Below, in pieces: positions 24,490 through 39,300 of a DNA stretch of 64,000 nucleotides (its first letter is position 1; each line of letters opens with the position of its first letter). The stretch is from Meandrina meandrites. Lineage: Eukaryota; Cnidaria; Anthozoa; Scleractinia; Meandrinidae. The position numbers and the translations under genes are program-made. The stretch lies in contig OY855908.1 of NCBI GenBank assembly GCA_963693305.1, positions 34,491,805 through 34,555,804 of the forward strand, given 5' to 3'. The notes under the pieces were generated by a model. It worked only from the letters and a program-made list of their open reading frames with translations. It was not told the DNA's origin and did not search any database.

Positions 24490-24716
24490 AATTCGATTTT
24501 GGTGGCCGCCATTTTAAATGTTGCTCAGCAACCTGGCCGCATATTTATGACGTCACTCCGTCAAACCGATTTGGCGGGAAGCTCTGTGAGATTTGAACAC
24601 TACTGCTGTTTTGTTTGTATTCAAAGGATCTAAAATATCAGCTCAGTGTTTTAGCAATTTTCGAAAGGATGGTAAAAGAACAGTGACATAAATATTTTCA
24701 TCGTTTAGAAGAAAAG
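24490..24716 (+). promoter_or_regulatory. Candidate promoter before the small gene at 24717
   Basis: Contains GGCCGCCATTTT (YY1-like), ATGACGTCAC (CRE-like, around 24548) and TTTGGCGGGAA (E2F-like) within about 100 bp, then the start codon. These are consensus matches by eye. Clustering makes a promoter plausible. Confidence 0.35.
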
Positions 24717-25270
24717 ATGCCTCCAAGGAAAGGTTAGTTTTCAAATTCGGCGGCTTACTTAAAGGATGTTCCTGCTCTTTTAATTCCGCGCTAGTATAGA
24801 CAATTCATGATTTGTTATTCAGTAAGAAATATTTTTTAGTCGCAGACACGTGAAATCCGTTTGTAACACTTCTCGTGGGCCCCGAAAATATCCTTTGGCT
24901 TCAATATATAAATTCAGAACAAAATAAAAGATTTAATTCACTCTGAACCAGAAAATAAACAACCTGAACGCTTCAACAAAAATGTAGAACCCAGCGGTGT
25001 AATGTATAAAATTTTAACCAATTAAGGGTTTAAAAATAGCAACTGAAAAAGCCAGTCGATTTCAAATCACTTGCCGATTCGAGTCGCGACTGAAAATATT
25101 TTATACCTGTTTATATAGATTGCAAAGACACCTTGAGGGAAATCGCAAACGTGAAAATCTACTTCTTGCTGTCGAAAACATGCGTTGAAAACATCAAACG
25201 TGACCTCGGGGCCTCGACGCGAGACGTTTGCGGTATGACATACTATACTGTATGTAAGTCAAAACCCTAA
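24717..25270 (+). CDS. Candidate small gene (MPPRK start), two exons
   Basis: Exon 1 (24717-24732) is MPPRK plus G, with donor |gttagt. Exon 2 starts at 25119 after the acceptor tttatatag and completes an Asp codon in phase. It reads DCKDTLREIANVKIYFLL..., with no stop for 50 codons, to TAA at 25268. A second good donor (ACT|gtatgt at 25249) would extend the gene to unseen exons. So the product is either a 55-residue protein or the N-terminus of a larger one. I do not recognise the family. Support comes from the matching phases and the promoter-like upstream region. Confidence 0.35.
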
Positions 25271-25299
25271 AACTAAATGCCTCTAATATCGGCATCTGT

Positions 25300-25545
25300 C
25301 CCACGCTCGTGACAAATGAACGTATCATCTTTAACATCTATTCACCGAGCGCAAAATTCTCCATCTTCATTATTTATTACTCATATGACGCTTTCGACAT
25401 TGCTGAACCTAACTGTATGCAGAACGCTTGTCTTATACGATCTTCACCAAGAGTCTTTCGTAGGGTTCAATTCCCATTGGGGGCCCAGAATATTTTTTTC
25501 TTTGTCCCACGCTCGTGACAAATGAACATATCATCTTCATCATTA
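25300..25545 (+). repeat. Direct repeat of a 45-bp segment
   Basis: TCCCACGCTCGTGACAAATG and the following ATATCATCTT(C/T)A-type bases occur at about 25299 and again at 25505, separated by about 160 bp. Confidence 0.5.
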
Positions 25546-26054
25546 AAGGAGGGATTAAACTTCACGATTTAATGGCAAACGTCAGAACAGCTGATTCTGT
25601 TTACTTTTCTCTAATCATTGAATAAATTCATTTAAAATGTAGAAAATAATTTACTGAGTCAAACAAAACACGAAACTACTCACTTTGACTTGTAAGCAGC
25701 AAACGGCAGACGGCTATAAAAATTGTTTTCTTTTTGGTGCTCGCGGGAAAAGCAGAAGTCAGACATACATGTATACAGAAAACAACAAAGCCAAAACAGC
25801 TTCAGACAGGAGAAACGCTAGATAATTTTTAAAACGACAAGAGAAGCTAAATTTCTTTCAGCCAAACTGATCCCGAAACCCACGGCGTCATACACCCCAA
25901 ACTAGCTACGTGTAATAACCCAAATAACAAATGCAGAAACAGATCAAAATTTCTGTAACTAACGTTTATTCTACTCGGAAATTTTTGAAGCGATCTGAAT
26001 TATCATCGAGTTGAGTCCACTCGCATCAGTGAACACAGCAAAAAACACATGTCC

Positions 26055-26430
26055 GGCGAGGTAGTCCTGTCTGTATAAATAGGAAATCCAAAACTCGCCG
26101 ATGATCATCGGCGAGGTAGTCCTGTCTGTATAAGAAGGAAATCCAAAACTCGCCGATGATCATCGGCGAGGTAGTCCTGTCTGTATAAGAAGGAAATTAA
26201 AAACTCGCCGATGATCATCGGCGAGGTAGTCCTGTCTGTATAAGAAGGAAATCCAAAACTCGCCGATGATCATCGGCGAGGTAGTCCTGTCTGTATAAGA
26301 AGGAAATTAAAAACTCGCCGATGATCAGCGGCGAGGTAGTCCTGTCTGTATAAGAAGGAAATCCAAAACTCGCCGATGATCATCGACGAGGTAGTCCTGT
26401 CTGTATAAGAAGGAAATCCAAAACTTATGT
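26055..26430. repeat. 55-bp minisatellite with palindromic junctions, 7 units
   Basis: Units start at 26055, 26110, 26165, 26220, 26275, 26330 and 26385, exactly 55 bp apart. Each reads GGCGAGGTAGTCCTGTCTGT...GGAAAT(CC/TA)AAAACTCGCCGATGATCATC. At most junctions CTCGCCGATGA is followed by its exact reverse complement, a 22-bp perfect palindrome. One junction has CAGCG and one CATCGAC instead. The last unit is truncated before the palindrome. The array lies in the intergenic region before the discoidin gene. Confidence 0.92.
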
Positions 26431-27230
26431 AGTAATCACATATTATTACATTCACATAAAATAAAATTTCTCTATAGATATAAACATTCACATAATATGT
26501 GACTGTATGTACAAAAGATCGATTTTGATAATTTAACGATTCCTGTCTTGGTGCTAACAACAATTGACACGCTGTAAACAGTTGGCGAAAGCGCGCAATG
26601 TTTGTACTCTAAATGATAATAAATATTTAGCCAATGAGTTTGCGAGAGATTCGACAGTAATTAATGTAAATAGTTGCTTCACATCAGCAGCGGAAAGGCA
26701 ATAAGGCATTACATTAAAACTTTAATCGCTTTTGCTCTTAACTTTTTTCAAGTCAACTTTGTACAGAATTGGACGCAAGGAGTAACTTAAGAAGACTCCA
26801 AGTGAAAAATCGATGATATAGAATAAAGTTAAGCCGACAATCACAGCCTACTTCGATCCGGTTTATACTTTTAGTATCTGCCACGTCACAACTAAAATGG
26901 TTCGAAACTTTGTGGATACAGTGGTAAAATTTATTATCAGTACGTCCATAAGTAACGGTAACATAGACACGTTTTTTATTCGGACGTTGGAAGAAATTAA
27001 TAATTTCAAAACAGGGTTTCGCCCACCCGGCCCACTGGACGTATGTCGAATGATAAAGTAGTCATTCAGATAAACCTCATTCTTCATCGAGTTAGCGACC
27101 TCAAACATTGATAGTGACCTATTGGTTACACTGTATTCTAACTGAGTCATCAAGAAACAATACCTCCATTGTTCACTTCCTGAAATATTTGAATAAGCTA
27201 ACTCGGGTAAAAACCCGTTACAGTTAACTT
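26431..27230. other. Intergenic stretch upstream of the discoidin gene
   Basis: No gene recognised. A 96-codon minus-strand frame at 26863-27153 has no family signature or splice support. Confidence 0.4.
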
Positions 27231-27238
27231 TATAAATA
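27231..27238 (+). promoter_or_regulatory. Candidate TATA box of the discoidin gene
   Basis: TATAAATA lies 134 bp before the start codon, suitable for a promoter with a roughly 100-nt leader. Match by eye only. Confidence 0.3.
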
Positions 27239-27371
27239 AACTTACTACTTCGGGACTGAGGTCCTTACCACAAAAAGTTTTGATCGTTTTCAAAATCCAA
27301 TTCAGTACCCACTAGAATTATTATTTCAATCACACTTTGGAGTGTTAATTTGATCGTGTTGACCAGCTGGC

Positions 27372-30300
27372 ATGGCTGTTTACCGCAGCCTTTCTGAAGT
27401 CATCGTGCTATTCTTAGTATTGGCGTCAACGGGTACTTGTCAAGGTTAGTAATGGAGTAGACTCTGTACATGTAAGCTAGGAAAATTGCGTTTCTGTTAC
27501 CTATTTCACTTCCTGCAGTGGCTCGGTAGATATTCATTTACCCAAACGTAGCGATTAATGTTATATGTATTCAATTTTACACACGACGCAAAAAGAAATC
27601 GTTCTTCAAGGTCATTAAATTTTAAATTTATGGATAGTAAATATACTAGCAAAAAGACAGACAATTGCCGCTTTCAGACAGCATTCGCTTGTAGTCACCT
27701 TTGCAGTTCGACTAGTTTTAATCTTAAAATTCAGCCTGTGCCAGCCTGTGTTTGCTTTCGGATCCGCAAAAACTGAGGACGTTTTCTGTTGCAACTGTAA
27801 ACATTGACAACGCCATCTAATATTATATTTAGTTTCTCTTTGTGAACTAAATGCAGTGTGAATATAGTTATAAAGCTAGAGAAAATTCGACTTGGCATAA
27901 ATTACGAAACCAACTTCTCTCGAGAAATATAGAAAGCCTGTTTTGGAATGTTCTTTAACAGTAAGCTCAATTTTCCATCGACACTGAAAACATTCTCAGC
28001 GCTTCACGAAATTTTTAAGAGATAGAAAGAAGCTATATAACATGCCGGTAACCACATTAACGGATCACAAAGTGATCGCCTTAAAGTTTAGCCTTTCACA
28101 CAGTTTAAAGTGTTTCAATTAAGACGCTTCAAGAGCTTTAGAGATTTGATTATTTCGTTCCTAAACTTTCGTTCCGAACTTTATTTTACATATATAATAA
28201 CTTTATCACAAAATTACTTTTAGCTTGGGGAATTTATTTCCAAAACAAAGATTGTAATTTATGTTTTTTACCGTATTAAGATAATTTTCAAAACGATGAA
28301 TTGAGTACTTAAGAACGGCAGAAAAGGCCAGTGGAGGATTCTGTGGCTTAGTGTGTGTCCTAAATGGTCTTCGGATAAAAATTAAAATTTATTTTCTGCC
28401 GTATTGAGGCCCACGGCGCACTTGAGGAAAGATACGGTAACATTCGGTGGAGTTAATCAACGCATGCGTCCACCATTATGGTAAAAAGAAGTACAACCTA
28501 CGTTGCCGTAGCCATAGACACTATATTCTATTCTACGGATAGCGCATCGCGAAAAAAAATTGGTCTTCCAAACTATTCAATTTCATCGTAATGGGTTTTG
28601 TTCGTTTTCAGTCGTAATCATATTAATTGCCATATTTTGATTAAGTAGTCTTTGGCATTTTTAAACCTTGTAGAAAAACGATTATTTTGAGTAATTTTGT
28701 ATGTCAGAAAAATTACCCAATGCAGCATTGTCTACCGCAAGAATCTTTTGCGAGGATCTTAAATATTGAGATTTTGAATTCAAGTAGCAATGCAATGTCA
28801 TCAAATACCACCAATTTACGGTCATTCGGCTTCTTGTTTTGTGTAAAGAATGTTCAGGACCGCTTGGCATGGAGAGCCGCCTTATCAAAGATGCTCAAAT
28901 TACAGCCTCCTCACAATGGGATGCCAATCATGCCGCTATCCAGGGAAGGTTAAACTTTAAGGCAGGTGGAGGCAAACAAGGAGGATGGTCATCTCGTACA
29001 AATGATGTTAATCAATGGATTCAGGTGGATCTTTCTAGTTACACCAAGTTAACAAGTATAGCTACACAAGGAAGAAATAGAGTCAAGCAGTGGGTAACCA
29101 GATACAAGCTAGAGTACAGTGACGATGGAGTGACCTTTTACTTTTACAAATTACCAGGCCAGGGATCACCCAAGGTAACTTTCCTTATGCTATATTTAAA
29201 TTACGTCCAGGAATATTGTTAGCACGTCATTTATTACAACAACATAGACAAGGTGTGCAAAAAAAATTTACCACCAGTTTAGTTATAGTAAATTGATAAA
29301 ACAATCTTTGTTAAAATAACAACAATTAATCCAGAGAATTCATTGACACTATTCCTTTAACAAAATATCATGTTTTAATTGTTTAATAGTTTTGTAAACG
29401 TTTTTACACTATTAAACGAAATGTCATGTCAAAACAATGCACATTATCACAGGGATTAATATTAATCAACCGCCCAACAGACTGGAAGTTTAATTTGCAA
29501 ATAATCAGTCGCAAAAGGGTTTTACTAAAATGTTTTATAAAAGTGTAATTTATGGGGCTCAGCAAAACTCATGAGGTATTTTTAACTTGTTTGGCCATAA
29601 AGATTACTGACTGAATTATTTCAATAACATTTTTAGGTGTTTAATGGAAATATAGACAGTGACAGCATTGTTTACCACCAGTTAAACCCACCAATCATTG
29701 CACGCTACATCAGACTTAGACCCACAGCGTGGAACAATCATATATCACTAAGAATGGAGCTCTATGGTTGTTTAGGTAATTATTTCTTCCTTAATTTATT
29801 TCCAACTTGCACCATGTCTAGAATTTACCTCGTAATTTTTAAATATAATGAATGCAGCATTTTAAAGAGCTTTCCTGTGCCTTTTTCCTTTCATTTCGTA
29901 TACAGGATGTGCAGCACCTCTTGGAATGGAGAGCCACATTATCAAAGATGCTCAAATTACAGCCTCCTCACAATGGGATGGAAATCATGCCCCTATCCAG
30001 GGAAGATTAAACTTTCAGGCAACTGGAAAGAAACAAGGAGGATGGTCATCTCGTACAAATGATGTTAATCAATGGATTCAGGTGGATCTTTCTAGTTACA
30101 CCAAGTTAACAAGTATAGCTACACAAGGAAGAAATAGAGTCAAGCAGTGGGTAACCAGATACAAGCTAGAGTACAGTGACGATGGAGTGAACTTTTACTT
30201 TTACAAATTAACAGGCCAGGGATCGCCCAAGGTAACTTTGATTATGCTATTTTTTTAAATGTCCATGTTTCACAGGGATAAATATATGTAAATACGAAAA

Positions 30301-33300
30301 AGGTTGGAATTTTGCAAATAATCAGCCCCAATACTAAAACACTTTTACAACATTAAACTTATGGGGCTTTCTAAAACTGCTAAAGTTTTCTTTACTTATT
30401 TGGCTATCCTGATTAGTGAATGAATTGTTTTTATAATATTCTTAGGTGTTTGATGGAAATAAGGACAGTGAGAGCATTGTTTACCACCAGTTAAACCCAC
30501 CAATCATCGCACGCTACATCAGACTTAGACCCACAGCGTGGAACAATCATATTTCACTAAGAATGGAGCTTTATGGTTGTTTAGGTAATTATTTTTACCT
30601 TAATATATTTACAACATGCACCATGTCTAGAATTTACCTCGTAAATTTTGAAATATAATGATTGCAGCTTTTTAAAGAGCTGTTCTTATACCTTTGTCTC
30701 TCCATTTCGTATATAGGATGTGCAGCACCTCTTGGAATGGAGAGCCACATTATCAAAGATTCTCAAATTACAGCCTCCTCACAATGGGATGGAAATCATG
30801 CCGCTATCCAGGGCAGGTTAAACTTTCAGGCAAATGGAAAGAAACAAGGAGGATGGTCATCTCGTACAAATGATGTTAATCAATGGATTCAGGTGGATCT
30901 TTCTAGTTACACCAAGTTAACAAGTATAGCTACACAAGGAAGAAATAGAGTCAAGCAGTGGGTAACCAGATACAAGCTAGAGTACAGTGACGATGGAGTG
31001 ACCTTTCAGTGTTACAAAATACCTGGCCAAGGATCACCCAAGGTAACTTTACTTGTGCCAATCTTTTATTAAATGGGTACATTTTCCTGGTACCTTGAGG
31101 TATTCATAAGTTGACTATAAAAATTACTTTTAGGAATATTGTGAGCACGGCATTTCTTGCCAAAAAGGACATAGAAAAAACTATATATAATACTTAAGAT
31201 GTGTTCTTTAATAAGGTGTGTAACCAAAATTGACCTCCAGTGAAATTAAAGTGGATTGTTAAAACAATCTTTGTTAAGAAACAAGAATTAATTCAGGGAC
31301 CTCACTGCCACTAATTCTTCAACAAAATTTAATATTTTTATTATTTTCTAGTTTTGAAAAAGTCTCTGCACTAAAACAAAATTTCATGTTTTTGTTGTTT
31401 ATAGGATCAAACTTCTACAAAACCATGCATAATATGAAAGGGATTAATTGAAATAAATCGACAGATTGGCAGTTTTCAAATAATTAATCGCTAACAGGGT
31501 TATAATAAAACACTTTATAACAGTGTAACTTTCAGGGCTCTGTTAGACTCCTAAAGTATTTTTAATTTATTTGGGCAACGCGATTACTGACTGAAATTTT
31601 TTGGTACTATCATTAGGTGTTTAATGGCAATAAAGACAGTGATAGCATTGTTTACCACCAGTTAAACCCACCAATCATCGCACGCTATATCAGACTTAGG
31701 CCCACAGCGTGGACCAATCATATATCACTAAGAGTGGAGCTCTATGGTTGTTTAGGTAATTATTTTTTCCTTAATATATTTACAACATGCACCATGTCTG
31801 GAATTTACCTCGTAATTTTTAAATATAATGAACGCAGCATTTTAAAGAGCTTTCCTGTGCCTTTTTCCTTTCATTTCGTATACAGGATGTGCAGCACCTC
31901 TTGGAATGGAGAGCCACATTATCGAAGATGCTCAAATTACAGCCTCCTCACAATGGGATGGAAATCATGCCGCTATCCAGGGCAGGTTAAACTTTCAGGC
32001 AAATGGCAAGAAACAAGGAGGATGGTCATCTCGTACAAATGATGTTAATCAATGGATTCAGGTGGATCTTTCTAGTTACACCAAGTTAACAAGTATAGCT
32101 ACACAAGGAAGAAATAGAGTCAAGCAGTGGGTAACCAGATACAAGCTAGAGTACAGTGACGATGGAGTGACCTTTCAGTTTTACAAAATACCAGGCAAGG
32201 GATTACCCAAGGTAACTTTCCTTGTGTCAATCTTTTATTAAATGGATACATTTTCCTTGTACCTTAAAGTGTTCATAAGTTGAATCAGTTTAAATTACTT
32301 TTAGGAATATTGTTAGCACGGCATTTCTTGCTAAAAGGAACATAGAAAAAGCGATATATAATACTTAAGACGAGTTCTTTAATAAGGCGTGTAAACAAAA
32401 CTGACCTCTAGTTAAATTACAGTGAACTGTTAAAACAATCTTTGTTAAGAAACAAGAATTAATTAAGAACCTCACTGCCACTAATCCTTCATCAAAATTT
32501 CATGTTTTTATTATTTTATAGTTTTGAAAATGTTTCTGCACTTTAACAAAATTTCAAGTGTTTATTACTTATAGGATCACACTTCTACAAAACCATGCAT
32601 GTTATAAAAGAGATTAATATAAATACATCGCCAAAAAGATATGCAGTTTTCAAATTATCAGTCGCCAACAGGGTTATACTAAAACGTTTTATAACAGTGT
32701 AATTTTCGGAGCTCTGTTAGACTCCTTTTATTTTATTTGGGCAACCTGATTACTGACTGAATTGTTTTGCTACTATCATCAGGTGTTTAATGGAAATAAA
32801 GACAGTGAGAGCATTGTTTACCACCAGTTAAACCCACCAATCATCGCACGGTACATCAGACTCAGACCCACAGCGTGGAACAATCATATATCACTAAGAA
32901 TGGAGCTCTATGGTTGTTTAGGTAATTATTTCTTCCTTAATATATTTACAACTTGCACCATGTCTAGAATTTACCTCGTAATTTTTAAATATAATGAATG
33001 CAGCATTTTAAAGAGCTGTTCCTATACCTTTTCGTTCCAATTCGTATAAAGGATGTGCAGCACCTCTTGGAATGGAGAGCCACATTATCAAAGATGCTCA
33101 AATTACAGCCTCCTCACAATGGGATGGAAATCATGCCGCTATCAAGGGCAGGTTAAACTTTCAGGCAAATGGAAAGAAACAAGGAGGATGGTCATCTCGT
33201 ACAAATGATGTTAATCAATGGATTCAGGTGGATCTTTCTAGTTACACCAAGTTAACAAGTATAGCGACACAAGGAAGAAATAGAGTCCAGCAGTGGGTAA

Positions 33301-36300
33301 CCAGATACAAGCTAGAGTACAGTGACGATGGAGTGACCTTTTACTCTTACAAAATACCAGGCCAGGGATCGCCCAAGGTAACTTTGTTTATGCTATTTTT
33401 TAAAATGTCCATGTTTTAAAGGGATAAATAATATTATAGGTAAATACGAAACAGGTTGGAAGTTTGCAAATAATCAGCCCCAATACTAAAACACTTTTAC
33501 AACATTTAACTTATGGGGCTTTCTAAAACTCCTACAGTTTTCTTTACTTATTTGGCTATCCTGATTACTGAATGAATTGTTTTTATAATATTCTTAGGTG
33601 TTTGATGGAAATAAGGACAGTGAGAGCATTGTTTACCACCAGTTAAACCCACCAATCATCGCACGCTACATCAGACTTAGACCCACGGCGTGGAACAATC
33701 ATATATCACTGAGAATGGAGCTTTATGGTTGTTTAGGTAATTATTTCTTCCTTAATATATTTCCAACATGCACCATGTCTAGAATTTACCTCGTAATTTT
33801 TAAATATAATGAATGCAGCATTTTAACGAGCTTTGCTTTGCCTTTTTCCTTTCATTTCGTATATAGGATGTGCAGCACCTCTTGGAATGGAGAGCCACAT
33901 TATCAAAGGTACGCAAATTACAGCCTCCTCACAATGGGATGGAAATCATGCCGCTATCCAGGGCAGGTTAAACTTTCAGGCAACTGGAAAGAAACAAGGA
34001 GGATGGTCATCTCGTACAAATGATGTTAATCAATGGATTCAGGTGGATCTTTCTAGTTACACCAAGTTAACAAGTATAGCTACACAAGGAAGAAATAGAG
34101 TCAAGCAGTGGGTAACCAGATACAAGCTAGAGTACAGTGACGATGGAGTGAACTTTTACTTTTACAAATTAAGTGGCCAGGGATCGCCCAAGGTAACTTT
34201 GATCATGCTATTTTTTTAAATGTCCATGTTTCACAGGGATAAATATATGTAAATACGAAACAGGATGGAAAAATGCAAATAATCAGCCCCAATACTAAAA
34301 CACTTTTACAACATTAAACTTATGGGGATTTCTAAAACTGCTAAAGTTTTCTTTACTTATTTGGCTATCCTGATTAGTGAATGAATTGTTTTTATAATAT
34401 TCGTAGGTGTTTGATGGAAATAAGGACAGTGAGAGCATTGTTTACCACCAGTTAAACCCACCAATCATCGCACGCTACATCAGACTTAGACCCACAGCGT
34501 GGACCAATCATATTTCACTAAGAATGGAGCTTTATGGTTGTTTAGGTATTTATTTTTACCTTAATATATTTCCAACATGCACCATGTCTAGAATTTACCT
34601 CGTAAATTTTGAAATATAATGAATGCAGCTTTTTAAAGAGCTGTTCCTATACCTTTGTCTCTCCATTTCGTATATAGGATGTGCAGCACCTCTTGGAATG
34701 GAGAGCCACCTTATCAAAGATTCTCAAATTACAGCCTCCTCACAATGGGATGGAAATCATGCCGCTATCCAGGGCAGGTTAAACTTTCAGGCAAATGGCA
34801 AGAAACAAGGAGGATGGTCATCTCGTAAAAATGATGTTAATCAATGGATTCAGGTGGATCTATCTAGTTACACCAAGTTAACAAGTATAGCTACACAAGG
34901 AAGAAATAGAGTCAAGCAGTGGGTAACCAGATACAAGCTAGAGTACAGTGACGATGGAGTGACTTTTTACTTTTACAAAGTACCAGGCCAGGAATCACCC
35001 AAGGTAACTTTGTTTATGCCATTTTTTTAAACGATATGCATTTTCCCAGGAACTTGAAGTATTCATAAGATGAATATCTAGGGAAATTGTTAGCATGGTA
35101 TTTCTTGGTCGAAACAATATAGAAAAAAATTGTAATGTTTAAAAGACGTTTGACAACAAGGTGTTTAACAAATATTGACCTTCAGTTAGATTACAGTGAA
35201 TTGTTAAAACAATCTTTGATAAAACATTAAAAATTAATCCAGGGAAATCATTGACACTAATCCTTTAACAAAATTTCATAATTTAATTGTTTATAGTATG
35301 AACCCTTAAAAAAGCCAGGCACATTATCACAATACATGGCAAACAGATTGAAAGTTTGTAAATAACCAGTCCCAAATACTAAAACGGCTTTGCAAAACTC
35401 CTAGAGTATTTCTAATTTATTTTGCCATCCTGATTACTGACTGAATTGTTTTAATAACATTTTTAGGTGTTTGATGGAAATAAAGACAGTGAGAGCATTG
35501 TTTACCACCAGTTAAACCCACCAATCATCGCACGCTACATCAGACTTAGACCCACAGCGTGGAACGGTCACATATCACTGAGAATGGAGCTCTATGGCTG
35601 TTTAGGTAATTATTTCTTCCATAATATATTTAAAACTTGCACCGTGTCTAGAATTTGCCTCGCAATTTTTAAATTTAATGATTGCAGCATTTTAAAGAGC
35701 TGTTCCTATACCTTTTTCGTTCCATTTCGTATAAAGGATGTGCAGTACCTCTTGGAATGGAGAGCCACATTATCAAAGATGCTCAAATTACAGCCTCCTC
35801 ACAATGGGATGGAAATCATGCCGCTATCCAGGGCAGGTTAAACTTTAAGGCAGGTGGAGGCAAACAAGGAGGATGGTCATCTCGTACAAATGATGTTAAT
35901 CAATGGATTCAGGTGGATCTTTCTAGTTACACCAAGTTAACAAGTATAGCTACACAAGGAAGAAATAGAGTCAAGCAGTGGGTAACCAGATACAAGCTAG
36001 AGTACAGTGACGATGGAGTGAACTTTTACTTTTACAAATTAACAGGCCAGGGATCGCCCAAGGTAACTTTGATCATGCTATTTTTTTAAATGTCCATGTT
36101 TCACAGGGATAAATATATGTAAATACGAAACAGGATGGAAAAATGCAAATAATCAGCCCCAATACTAAAACACTTTTACAACATTAAACTTATGGGGATT
36201 TCTAAAACTGCTAAAGTTTTCTTTACTTATTTGGCTATCCTGATTAGTGAATGAATTGTTTTTATAATATTCGTAGGTGTTTGATGGAAATAAGGACAGT

Positions 36301-39300
36301 GAGAGCATTGTTTACCACCAGTTAAACCCACCAATCATCGCACGCTACATCAGACTTAGACCCACAGCGTGGACCAATCATATTTCACTAAGAATGGAGC
36401 TTTATGGTTGTTTAGGTATTTATTTTTACCTTAATATATTTCCAACATGCACCATGTCTAGAATTTACCTCGTAAATTTTGAAATATAATGAATGCAGCT
36501 TTTTAAAGAGCTGTTCCTATACCTTTGTCTCTCCATTTCGTATATAGGATGTGCAGCACCTCTTGGAATGGAGAGCCACCTTATCAAAGATTCTCAAATT
36601 ACAGCCTCCTCACAATGGGATGGAAATCATGCCGCTATCCAGGGCAGGTTAAACTTTCAGGCAAATGGCAAGAAACAAGGAGGATGGTCATCTCGTAAAA
36701 ATGATGTTAATCAATGGATTCAGGTGGATCTTTCTAGTTACACCAAGTTAACAAGTATAGCTACACAAGGAAGAAATAGAGTCAAGCAGTGGGTAACCAG
36801 ATACAAGCTAGAGTACAGTGACGATGGAGTGACTTTTTACTTTTACAAAGTACCAGGCCAGGAATCACCCAAGGTAACTTTGTTTATGCCATTTTTTTAA
36901 ACGATATGCATTTTCCCAGGAACTTGAAGTATTCATAAGATGAATATCTAGGGAAATTGTTAGCATGGTATTTCTTGGTCGAAACAATATAGAAAAAAAT
37001 TGTAATGTTTAAAAGACGTTTGACAACAAGGTGTTTAACAAATATTGACCTTCAGTTAGATTACAGTGAATTGTTAAAACAATCTTTGATAAAACATTAA
37101 AAATTAATCCAGGGAAATCATTGACACTAATCTTTTAACAAAATTTCATAATTTAATTGTTTATAGTATCAACCCTTAAAAAAGCCAGGCACATTATCAC
37201 AATACATGGCAAACAGATTGAAAGTTTGTAAATAACCAGTCCCAAATACTAAAACGGCTTTGCAAAACTCCTAGAGTATTTCTAATTTATTTTGCCATCC
37301 TGATTACTGACTGAATTGTTTTAATAACATTTTTAGGTGTTTGATGGAAATAAAGACAGTGAGAGCATTGTTTACCACCAGTTAAACCCACCAATCATCG
37401 CACGCTACATCAGACTTAGACCCACAGCGTGGAACGGTCACATATCACTGAGAATGGAGCTCTATGGCTGTTTAGGTAATTATTTCTTCCATAATATATT
37501 TACAACTTGCACCATGTCTAGAATTTGCCTCGCAATTTTTAAATTTAATGATTGCAGCATTTTAAAGAGCTGTTCCTATACCTTTTTCGTTCCATTTCGT
37601 ATAAAGGATGTGCAGTACCTCTTGGAATGGAGAGCCACATTATCAAAGATGCTCAAATTACAGCCTCCTCACAATGGGATGGAAATCATGCCGCTATCCA
37701 GGGCAGGTTAAACTTTCAGGCAACTGGAAAGAAACAAGGAGGATGGTCATCTCGTACAAATGATGTTAATCAATGGATTCAGGTGGATCTTTCTAGTTAC
37801 ACCAAGTTAACAAGTATAGCTACACAAGGAAGAAATAGAGTCAAGCAGTGGGTAACCAGATACAAGCTAGAGTACAGTGACGATGGAGTGACCTTTTACT
37901 CTTACAAAATACCAGGCCAGGGATCGCCCAAGGTAACTTTGTTTATGCTATTTTTTTAAATGTCCATGTTTCACAGGGATAAATATAGGTAAATACGAAA
38001 CAGGTGGGAAGTATGCAAATAATCATCCCCAATACTAAAACACTTTTACAACATTTAACTTATGGGGCTTTCTAAAACTGCTAAAGTTTTCTTTACTTAT
38101 TTGGCTATCCTGATTAGTGAATGAATTGTTTTTATAATATTCGTAGGTGTTTGATGGAAATAAGGACAGTGAGAGCATTGTTTACCACCAGTTAAACCCA
38201 CCAATCATCGCACGCTACATCAGACTTAGACCCACAGCGTGGACCAATCATATTTCACTAAGAATGGAGCTTTATGGTTGTTTAGGTATTTATTTTTACC
38301 TTAATATATTTCCAACATGCACCATGTCTAGAATTTACCTCGTAAATTTTGAAATATAATGAATGCAGCTTTTTAAAGAGCTGTTCCTATACCTTTGTCT
38401 CTCCATTTCGTATATAGGATGTGCAGCACCTCTTGGAATGGAGAGCCACCTTATCAAAGATTCTCAAATTACAGCCTCCTCACAATGGGATGGAAATCAT
38501 GCCGCTATCCAGGGCAGGTTAAACTTTCAGGCAAATGGCAAGAAACAAGGAGGATGGTCATCTCGTAAAAATGATGTTAATCAATGGATTCAGGTGGATC
38601 TTTCTAGTTACACCAAGTTAACAAGTATAGCTACACAAGGAAGAAATAGAGTCAAGCAGTGGGTAACCAGATACAAGCTAGAGTACAGTGACGATGGAGT
38701 GACTTTTTACTTTTACAAAGTACCAGGCCAGGAATCACCCAAGGTAACTTTGTTTATGCCATTTTTTTAAACGATATGCATTTTCCCAGGAACTTGAAGT
38801 ATTCATAAGATGAATATCTAGGGAAATTGTTAGCATGGTATTTCTTGGTCGAAACAATATAGAAAAAAATTGTAATGTTTAAAAGACGTTTGACAACAAG
38901 GTGTTTAACAAATATTGACCTTCAGTTAGATTACAGTGAATTGTTAAAACAATCTTTGATAAAACATTAAAAATTAATCCAGGGAAATCATTGACACTAA
39001 TCTTTTAACAAAATTTCATAATTTAATTGTTTATAGTATCAACCCTTAAAAAAGCCAGGCACATTATCACAATACATGGCAAACAGATTGAAAGTTTGTA
39101 AATAACCAGTCCCAAATACTAAAACGGCTTTGCAAAACTCCTACAGTATTTCTAATTTATTTTGCCATCCTGATTACTGACTGAATTGTTTTAATAACAT
39201 TTTTAGGTGTTTGATGGAAATAAAGACAGTGAGAGCATTGTTTACCACCAGTTAAACCCACCAATCATCGCACGCTACATCAGACTTAGACCCACAGCGT

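Noticed and set aside
26055..26430. CRISPR-like array
   Set aside because: Units are contiguous 55-bp repeats with no unique spacers, in a eukaryotic genome. It is a minisatellite.
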